Position numbers and translations under genes: made by a program
Source: Deltaproteobacteria bacterium
GTDB taxonomy: Bacteria > Desulfobacterota > Syntrophia > Syntrophales > UBA5619
DNA length: 11,047 nt
Reading direction: 5' to 3'
Assembly (NCBI GenBank): GCA_026388365.1
Contig: JAPLJW010000329.1
Location: forward strand, 1 to 11,047
Shown here: positions 6,739 through 11,047 of the stretch, piece by piece
How the letters are laid out: each line of letters begins with the position of its first letter
Position numbering within the stretch: position 1 is the first letter of the stretch
Notes under the pieces: model-generated
What the model was told of the DNA's origin: nothing
Seen by the model: the letters and a program-made list of their open reading frames with translations, nothing else
Databases searched by the model: none

Positions 6739-7322
6739 AGCGATAACTCCTCCAAAAAGGTTGGTGAAGACTTCACGACATGCTGTGTTTCAAGTCCATT
6801 CGTCCTTGTCTTGCTTGCGGCCCTACCTCCTTTCCCCTATGGCTTACGCTGGTCTCCCCTGCTTGCGTTAAAAAAAATCTGGAACACGTTCCGCTTGACT
6901 CTTCGCCACTTTTTTAAAAACGATCGGCCCATCTACCGTAAAGAGCCCGAAGAGAATTTCTGCCCGACACGTTGAGACTTGAGTACGATGAACCTGTCGC
7001 ACCGAGTGCGACCCGCATCTGAAACCCTTTACTGCCTTTCCGCTTGCATTATCCTCCTTTCTTTTTCTGTCCTGGAATGATCTTCTGAAATGGTGCTGCA
7101 TAGACACAAAACTTACGGGCGTGACCTCCTCGATAGCTGAGTGTTTGCAAATCTAAAAAAATATCTTAAATCGATAAATGGCAATGATGGAAAAACTTTT
7201 ACTTAAAGAGATTACGGTTTCATCAAAAATCGTTATCGGTGCCGTGGAGCGGGAAGCTGATTTTAAAACAGCGAGTTCAGTTATTGTATTCCATTCCATG
7301 AAACAGAGTTTCATTGTGTATG
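6739..7322 (-). other. Long leader region upstream of the tannase gene
   Basis: If the promoter at 7323-7351 is used, the tannase mRNA would have a leader of about 580 nt. On the minus strand this contains purine-rich Shine-Dalgarno-like motifs at 7124-7131, 7053-7058 and 6825-6833, a six-codon frame (MQAERQ, 7049-7029) 3 nt after the second of these, a perfect hairpin GTCGCAC-CGA-GTGCGAC (6996-7012), and a short GGAA/TTCC stem (6881-6892) followed by eight T (6870-6877). That last element resembles a weak terminator or attenuator. The part from about 7140 upward is distinctly AT-rich. No known riboswitch or protein gene was recognised. Confidence 0.4.
7298..7314. promoter_or_regulatory. Operator-like palindrome at the predicted transcription start
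   Basis: ATGAAAC-AGA-GTTTCAT, perfect 7-bp arms with a 3-bp centre. It begins about 8 bp downstream of the -10 box at 7323-7328, covering the predicted +1 region, a classic repressor site. No regulator gene is visible in the window, so the binding protein is unknown. Confidence 0.45.
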
Positions 7323-7351
7323 TTTATATCGCACTCCTGCTATTTTGTCAA
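7323..7351 (-). promoter_or_regulatory. Near-consensus sigma-70 promoter facing the tannase gene
   Basis: Minus strand: TTGACA (7346-7351), exactly 17 nt, TATAAA (7323-7328). The -35 box is perfect and the -10 differs in one base. It is the best promoter match noticed in the window. The next gene downstream on this strand is the tannase, whose start is about 580 nt away. Confidence 0.65.
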
Positions 7352-7373
7352 GACAAATAAACGGACAAATAAA
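7344..7373. promoter_or_regulatory. Repeats over and upstream of the -35 box
   Basis: An interrupted palindrome TTTGTC-AA-GACAAA (7344-7357) overlaps the -35 box. Its right half belongs to a direct repeat: GACAAATAAA at 7352-7361, and GACAAATAAA again at 7364-7373, 12 bp apart. The arrangement suits a regulator binding next to RNA polymerase, though AT-rich simple sequence could give it by chance. Confidence 0.35.
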
Positions 7374-7429
7374 TAACGGGGAATTTATAAAAGGGTGTTC
7401 TCAAGATCAAAATTGAGGAGAAGCACAAA

Positions 7430-7469
7430 AGGCTTTAGTCCGGATCCGACGATCCGAAAGGTAAAGCCT
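7430..7469 (-). terminator. Nested hairpin, probable terminator of the thioesterase operon
   Basis: Outer arms AGGCTTTA (7430-7437) and TAAAGCCT (7462-7469) enclose an inner stem CGGATC-CGAC-GATCCG (7441-7456). On the minus strand the structure ends in AAAGCCTTTTGTGC, with a short T-tract. It lies about 70 nt after the stop of the downstream thioesterase gene and would insulate the promoter at 7323-7351 from it. Confidence 0.55.
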
Positions 7470-7536
7470 GTGTTTGAGCCGGCAAAGACAGCGGAGGAGG
7501 CCTTCTCTGGTCCCTGGTGGGCCAAGGACATCGCCT

Positions 7537-7980
7537 TCAGGATGATGTGGGGGACTCTTCGGGCCGATATTCCCCGATCACAAAAAAGGTCCCCCGTGCC
7601 TTGGCCAGAAGCTGTCCCGAATCGTCTGTGATGCTGCCCTCGACCACCATGGTTGTCTTGCCGCGGTGAATGACCTTGGAATGGGCCATGACCGTGTAAC
7701 CCTCGCTGGCGCGGCGAACGAAATTAACGTTGAGATCCAGTGTAACCACGCGCCGGCCCAAAGAGGCGCACGACAGCATCATGGCCATGTCGGCCAGAGA
7801 GACCAACGCCCCGCCGTGACTGACTCCCCGGATGTTTGTGTGCTTGTGCGTTACAAGCATGGACACAATGGAGTCACCCCTGTGAACGGCCGCAATTTCC
7901 ATCCCCAAATACTTCGCAAAAAGATTGCGGTCGTGTATGCTCAGCAAAAGCTGCTTGAGCCATACAGGCACTTCTGGCAC
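7537..7980 (-). CDS. PaaI-family hotdog thioesterase (downstream paralog)
   Basis: 147 residues from GTG 7980; the GTG start is supported by GAGGAGG (7988-7994) with 7-nt spacing. This is a single hotdog domain: the NIRGVSHGGALVSLADMAM segment holds H55-G-G and Asp64, the position of the catalytic acid in PaaI-type enzymes, followed by a C-terminal strand set (LNVNFVRRA, TTMVVEGSITD, LLAKARGTFFV). Such proteins are cytoplasmic and hydrolyse acyl-CoA or aryl-CoA thioesters, often as housekeeping enzymes of aromatic degradation. The chain aligns without gaps to its upstream neighbour, with about half the residues identical by eye count. The genes are 43 bp apart and likely one operon. The CoA substrate cannot be inferred. 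Confidence 0.9.
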   Translation of the reverse strand: MPEVPVWLKQLLLSIHDRNLFAKYLGMEIAAVHRGDSIVSMLVTHKHTNIRGVSHGGALVSLADMAMMLSCASLGRRVVTLDLNVNFVRRASEGYTVMAHSKVIHRGKTTMVVEGSITDDSGQLLAKARGTFFVIGEYRPEESPTSS

Positions 7981-7987
7981 TGTCTCG

Positions 7988-7994
7988 CCTCCTC
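7988..7994 (-). promoter_or_regulatory. Ribosome binding site supporting the GTG 7980 start
   Basis: GAGGAGG, 7 nt before GTG 7980. The preceding bases GCCGAGGAG resemble those before the upstream paralog (ACCGAGGAG), as expected if the duplication included the translation signal. Confidence 0.7.
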
Positions 7995-8023
7995 GGCGTT
8001 CCTGACACTGCTTCGCACAGGTA

Positions 8024-8461
8024 TCAGTCGCCGTTGTCGTCCGGCGTGAATTGTCCGGTGACCAGGAAGGTCCCCCTCCCTTTGGCCAGCAACTTCCCCC
8101 GGCTGTCTATGACGCGGCCCTCGACAACCATCGTACTCCTCCCGCTGTGGAGGACCTTGGCAATGGCCCGAACCGTGTCCCCTTTCTTGGCCCCACCGAG
8201 AAAATTGGTGTTGAATCCAAGTATCATCGCCCGCCTTCCTGAAGAATAGCAGGCCAGGTTCATGGCCATATCGATCAACGATCCGACCGCGCCGCCGTGG
8301 AGTATCCCGCTGAGATTGGTCAGCTCAGGCCGCACGAGCATGGATACGGTGGTCTCTCCCTCGTGTAGTTCGAAGATCTCCATCTGCAGAAATTTCGCAT
8401 AAGAACTCCGCTCATACATGCTCAGTAGATGCTCATTCAACCATGCCGGCAGTTCTTTCAC
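8024..8461 (-). CDS. PaaI-family hotdog thioesterase (upstream paralog)
   Basis: 145 residues from GTG 8461 to TGA at 8024-8026. The frame runs on upstream to a TTG at 8563 (179 residues), but GAGGAG at 8470-8475 stands 8 nt before the GTG, and the resulting N-terminus (MKELPAWL) lines up with that of the neighbour (MPEVPVWL). The extra 34 residues have no counterpart. The hotdog core is intact: LTNLSGILHGGAVGSLIDMAM with H55-G-G and Asp64, then LGFNTNFLGGAKKG and TMVVEGRVIDSRGKLLAKGRGTF split over two strands. Role and location are as for its paralog. Tandem duplicates often differ in chain-length or aryl preference; differences such as LGGAKKG against VRRASEG near the pocket would fit that, but this is inference. 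Confidence 0.9.
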   Translation of the reverse strand: MKELPAWLNEHLLSMYERSSYAKFLQMEIFELHEGETTVSMLVRPELTNLSGILHGGAVGSLIDMAMNLACYSSGRRAMILGFNTNFLGGAKKGDTVRAIAKVLHSGRSTMVVEGRVIDSRGKLLAKGRGTFLVTGQFTPDDNGD

Positions 8462-8469
8462 CCTACAGT

Positions 8470-8475
8470 CTCCTC
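8470..8475 (-). promoter_or_regulatory. Ribosome binding site that sets the GTG 8461 start
   Basis: GAGGAG, 8 nt before GTG 8461. It decides against the longer frame starting at TTG 8563 or ATG 8542, neither of which has such a motif. Confidence 0.65.
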
Positions 8476-8718
8476 GGTGCATTCCGGTTGTGACATTGAT
8501 ATTATGCCAATTGAATTTCCTAAGCAGGATACAACTCTCCATATGAATCCGAAGATCGAACAAAATCCACCCAATCCGTTTTCCTAATTGATAAGGACAT
8601 TCGCTTGTGCAGAGGGAGAGACAAGGTTCGATGAGGTGGCTTAGTGTCGGAATTCCCTATCCATTCAAACTGTAATGGCAGGAAGTATCAAGTTTTCCTT
8701 GAAGCCAGGGTACGGTCT
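8476..8718. other. Intergenic stretch between the TRAP gene and the thioesterase operon
   Basis: No gene is supported here. On the minus strand an AT-rich segment around 8495-8525 contains CATAATATC, which could serve as a -10 region for the thioesterase operon, but no good -35 box is at the right distance. Nothing else recognisable. Confidence 0.4.
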
Positions 8719-8756
8719 GCATTCACCCCCTGTTTACGGCAGCAGGGGGTGAATGC
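8719..8756 (-). terminator. Strong hairpin after the TRAP substrate-binding protein gene
   Basis: Arms GCATTCACCCCCTG (8719-8732) and the exact complement (8743-8756), 14 bp, with a 10-nt loop, 13 nt after the dctP stop codon. Neither side has a proper T-tract, so it may be a 3'-end stabilising hairpin or an inefficient terminator rather than a classical intrinsic one. Confidence 0.55.
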
Positions 8757-8769
8757 TTGATGTTGGTGG

Positions 8770-9834
8770 TTAATATTTGTAAACCGTCGCAATCTTCTTC
8801 GCCTTCTCCTGGCCTTTCCAGTATTCGATGCGCTCTTTGATGAAGCTCAGCCAACTGTCGATTTCAGCGGGTTTATATCCTTTGCCCGTCAGGTCCTTCT
8901 TGAAGTCGGCGACGACCGGGTCGCAGGCCTGGATCCACCGGGCCACTTCCGCATCAGACAGATCGATCACCTCCCCGCCCTGTTTCTTAAAGAAATCTAA
9001 GCCTTCGATATCGATGTTGTTCCAGAGGAGGGCCCATTTCTCCTTGTATTCATCCGTGACGGCCGTGATGGTCTTCTGAACGTCGGCGGGCAGGCTTTCC
9101 CACTTCTTCTTGTTCATGACCACAAAGAAGGTATCGCAGCTACCCACTTTCCAGGAGGCCGTCGCATACTTGATCACCTCCCCTGTCTTCCACCCCTTCA
9201 AGGTCTCCATGTTGGACATCGTGCCATCGACCACGCCCTTGCGGAGGGATTCATACATATCGGGCATTCCGATGGGAACGGGTGTCGCCCCGAGGGCCGT
9301 GGTAAGATCGGCCAGCCTGCCGGTAGCCCTGATCTTCAACCCTTTCATATCTTCAAGCTTATGGACCGGTTTCTTGACGGTGTGGATAATGGTCGTGGCG
9401 CTGGGGGAGAACATCAAGGGATGAAACTCATCCCATTCTTTCAAGGGGAATTTGGCAAAGAACTCATCGGCCACATGGAGACCGATCCAGGGGCTGGGCA
9501 GGCCGATGGGCAGGCCGAAGATCTCCGAGGCGGCGAAACGTTCCCGCGTGTAACCCACATGGGAAAGGCCGATATCCGCGATCCCTGTGGTGAGGCCGGC
9601 GGCGATCTTGGGGGCGCTCAAAAGAGTTCCTCCGGTATGGTAGGCGATCTCCACCTTTCCTGCCAACTCCTTGTTCAATTGCTTTACATACTCATCCATG
9701 ATGATCGAATGCGCGTGCATCGGCGGGAAGTAGTTGGCGAATTTCAGTTTTATGACCTCTGCGGCATTCGCGAAAGAAGAAATAAAAAAAACAAACGCAA
9801 CGACACACATCACTCCTAATCCTTTTTTATTCAT
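8770..9834 (-). CDS. dctP: TRAP transporter substrate-binding protein (DctP family)
   Basis: 354 residues from ATG 9834 to TAA at 8770-8772. AAGGAGG (9842-9848), 7 nt before the ATG, selects this start over an upstream extension to 9924. The N-terminus is a Sec signal peptide (NKKGLGVMCVVAFVFFISSFANA, cleavage likely after A24), so the mature protein is periplasmic. The DctP fold is clear: VIKLKFANYFPP, GLTTGIADIGLSHVGYT, then DMKGLKIRATG with the conserved arginine (R169) that binds the substrate carboxylate, followed by LGATPVPIGMPDMYESLRKGVVDG. These proteins capture organic acids for a sodium-driven importer. The ligand cannot be read from the sequence; the nearby tannase makes an aromatic or hydroxy acid an attractive guess. 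It follows the permease gene by 102 bp. DctQ is not in the window. Confidence 0.95.
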   Translation of the reverse strand: MNKKGLGVMCVVAFVFFISSFANAAEVIKLKFANYFPPMHAHSIIMDEYVKQLNKELAGKVEIAYHTGGTLLSAPKIAAGLTTGIADIGLSHVGYTRERFAASEIFGLPIGLPSPWIGLHVADEFFAKFPLKEWDEFHPLMFSPSATTIIHTVKKPVHKLEDMKGLKIRATGRLADLTTALGATPVPIGMPDMYESLRKGVVDGTMSNMETLKGWKTGEVIKYATASWKVGSCDTFFVVMNKKKWESLPADVQKTITAVTDEYKEKWALLWNNIDIEGLDFFKKQGGEVIDLSDAEVARWIQACDPVVADFKKDLTGKGYKPAEIDSWLSFIKERIEYWKGQEKAKKIATVYKY

Positions 9835-9936
9835 GTTCACGCCTCCTTCTGTTGTTTGTGTGGTTTCACAACTATTCGCTCTTCCTGTTGCTTTTTCAAG
9901 ATAACGTTCATCAAACCGAGCCAACCGGTGTCTTCC

Positions 9937-11047
9937 TTAATTATAGAAAAGCGAGGGAAGCCAGAGAGCCAGCCCCGGGAAGAAGAACAGCAAGCCCCAG
10001 ACAAGGACCAAAGAGATCAGGAAAGGCATGACGCCCTTGTAGATCTGGCCGATCGGCACCCCAGTAATATTCTTGACGACGAACACGCACACCGCCACGG
10101 GCGGAATGACCACCCCGATGGCGACAACGATGGCGATGAGGATCCCGAACCAGATCGGATCGAAGCCGAGTTTAAGAACGGCGGGGAAGAAAATCGGGGT
10201 TGCCAGGATCATGAAGGGCAGATCGTCGATGAAAGAACCGCCTATTTCATAAATAAGGCAGATGATGATCAGGATCATATAACGGTTCAGGGGCAACGCC
10301 ACGACCCAGTCCGCCAGTTTCTGGGGGACATTGGTCACGGCCATGAAATGGCCGAGGATGACCGAGCCGGCGATAATCATGAGGATCATCCCGGCGATGT
10401 TGAGGGTTTCCCCTACGGATTTGATATAGGTCTTGATCGTCATGTCCCGTCTGACGAACGCCAGGATGAGCAGGGCGAAAGTGCCGACGGCCGCCGCCTC
10501 CGAGGGGGTGAAGAAACCCGCCATGATCCCGCCGACGACGAGACAAAAAACCAGCAGGACCCAGAAGATCTCGGGCAACGTGCGGATCCGGGCCTTCCAG
10601 GTGGACCGCTCCGACAGGGGGGCGACCTTCGGATCGATTTTTGCCCATGCGTAGATGATGACCACAAAAAACGCCGCGATGAGGAGGCCGGGGACGATCC
10701 CGGCGAGAAAGAGCTTCCCGATGGATTGTTCGGTGATGATCCCGTAGAGGATGAGGACCACGCTGGGGGGAATCATGCAGCCGAGGGTTCCCACCGTCGC
10801 CACGATCCCCGTCGAGAGCCGCTTGTCATAGTTATAGCGGTCCATCTCCGGAATCGCGACGCTCGCAAAGGTCTCCGCCGTAGCCGTGGATGAGCCGCAG
10901 ATGGCCTTGAAGCCGGCCGCGCCGACCACCGTCGCCATCGCCAGCCCCCCGGGGATATGGCCGATGAACTTGTTCGCCGAACCGTAAAGTCTCTGCGCAA
11001 TTCCCGCGTTCAAACCGATCTGCCCCATCAACATGAAGAGGGGGAAA
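9937..11047 (-). CDS. dctM: TRAP transporter large permease (DctM family), N-terminus outside window
   Basis: 369 visible residues; the frame is open to the right edge, so the start lies upstream. DctM proteins are usually about 430 residues, so roughly 60 are missing. The polytopic inner-membrane protein shows family signatures: FPLFMLMGQIG, GGLAMATVVGAAGFKAICGSSTATAETFASVAIPEM split over the early helices, GTLGCMIPPSVVLILYG (the conserved IPPS motif), GFFTPSEAAAVG, LPFMILATPIFFPAVLKLGFDPIWFGI and VIPPVAVCVFVVKNITG. It is the transmembrane subunit that moves the acid delivered by DctP using an ion gradient. Same strand and direction as dctP, so one transcription unit is likely. The gene order (dctM before dctP) suggests dctQ lies just beyond the edge. 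Confidence 0.95.
   Translation of the reverse strand, partial: FPLFMLMGQIGLNAGIAQRLYGSANKFIGHIPGGLAMATVVGAAGFKAICGSSTATAETFASVAIPEMDRYNYDKRLSTGIVATVGTLGCMIPPSVVLILYGIITEQSIGKLFLAGIVPGLLIAAFFVVIIYAWAKIDPKVAPLSERSTWKARIRTLPEIFWVLLVFCLVVGGIMAGFFTPSEAAAVGTFALLILAFVRRDMTIKTYIKSVGETLNIAGMILMIIAGSVILGHFMAVTNVPQKLADWVVALPLNRYMILIIICLIYEIGGSFIDDLPFMILATPIFFPAVLKLGFDPIWFGILIAIVVAIGVVIPPVAVCVFVVKNITGVPIGQIYKGVMPFLISLVLVWGLLFFFPGLALWLPSLFYN

Noticed and set aside
6868..7107. 79-codon minus-strand frame in the tannase leader
   Set aside because: Basic, low-quality sequence, no ribosome binding site at a usable distance from GTG 7107 or ATG 7101, and it ends inside the T run at 6870-6877. Decayed gene or chance frame.
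7178..7360. 60-codon plus-strand frame in the AT-rich intergenic region
   Set aside because: No ribosome binding site, no family resemblance, and it runs across the promoter and palindrome described on the other strand.
7395..7631. 78-codon plus-strand frame overlapping the thioesterase 3' end
   Set aside because: Its second half is antisense to the thioesterase, and its first half includes the terminator hairpin; no credible start signal.
9856..10893. 345-codon plus-strand open frame, highly charged
   Set aside because: It is the reverse complement of the hydrophobic DctM helices, which yields Asp/Glu/Arg-rich nonsense. The DctM motifs on the other strand are unmistakable.
1..11047. CRISPR array, tRNA, rRNA, insertion sequence, prophage or defence system
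   Set aside because: No regularly spaced repeats, cloverleaf-type sequence, transposase, integrase or known defence gene was seen on either strand.

Overview
The window reads like a chromosomal stretch of an anaerobic deltaproteobacterial-type organism (Desulfobacterota-like). This is an inference from gene content: a DUF362/ferredoxin protein, a TRAP transporter, tandem hotdog thioesterases and a fused MFS/spermidine-synthase-like protein, all with moderately GC-rich codon use. No rRNA, tRNA, CRISPR array, transposase or phage gene is visible.

Layout. A 5'-truncated metallo-beta-lactamase-fold hydrolase (1-593, +) converges on a DUF362 protein with two 4Fe-4S motifs (601-1614, -), leaving 7 bp between their stop codons. 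Everything right of position 601 is coded on the minus strand. After a 475-bp non-coding stretch come a giant membrane protein fused to a spermidine-synthase-like domain (2090-4726), a secreted lipoprotein esterase of the subtype B tannase family (5023-6738), a ~0.8-kb non-coding stretch with a near-consensus promoter (6739-7536), two tandem PaaI-type thioesterases (7537-7980 and 8024-8461), and a TRAP transporter substrate-binding protein (8770-9834) preceded by its large permease subunit (9937-beyond the right edge).

The least ordinary part is a 164-bp direct repeat, about 90% identical without gaps, at 1834-1997 and 4865-5028, exactly 3031 bp apart. It brackets the MFS/spermidine-synthase gene. 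Each copy carries a perfect 15-bp hairpin that can act as a minus-strand terminator, and each lies at the 3' side of a minus-strand gene. Just beyond copy 1 is a 26-bp segment (23 matches) of the tannase coding sequence in a compatible reading frame. This suggests that a second tannase-like gene once stood there and was mostly deleted. A second notable region is 7298-7373, where a TTGACA-N17-TATAAA promoter sits with a perfect interrupted palindrome at the predicted start of transcription. It faces the tannase gene through a leader of about 580 nt.

How the genes might work together (inference): the lipoprotein esterase would release aromatic acids from gallate-type esters outside the cytoplasmic membrane, the TRAP system would import a carboxylate, and the PaaI-like thioesterases would hydrolyse acyl- or aryl-CoA intermediates. 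The substrates are not proven by the sequence.
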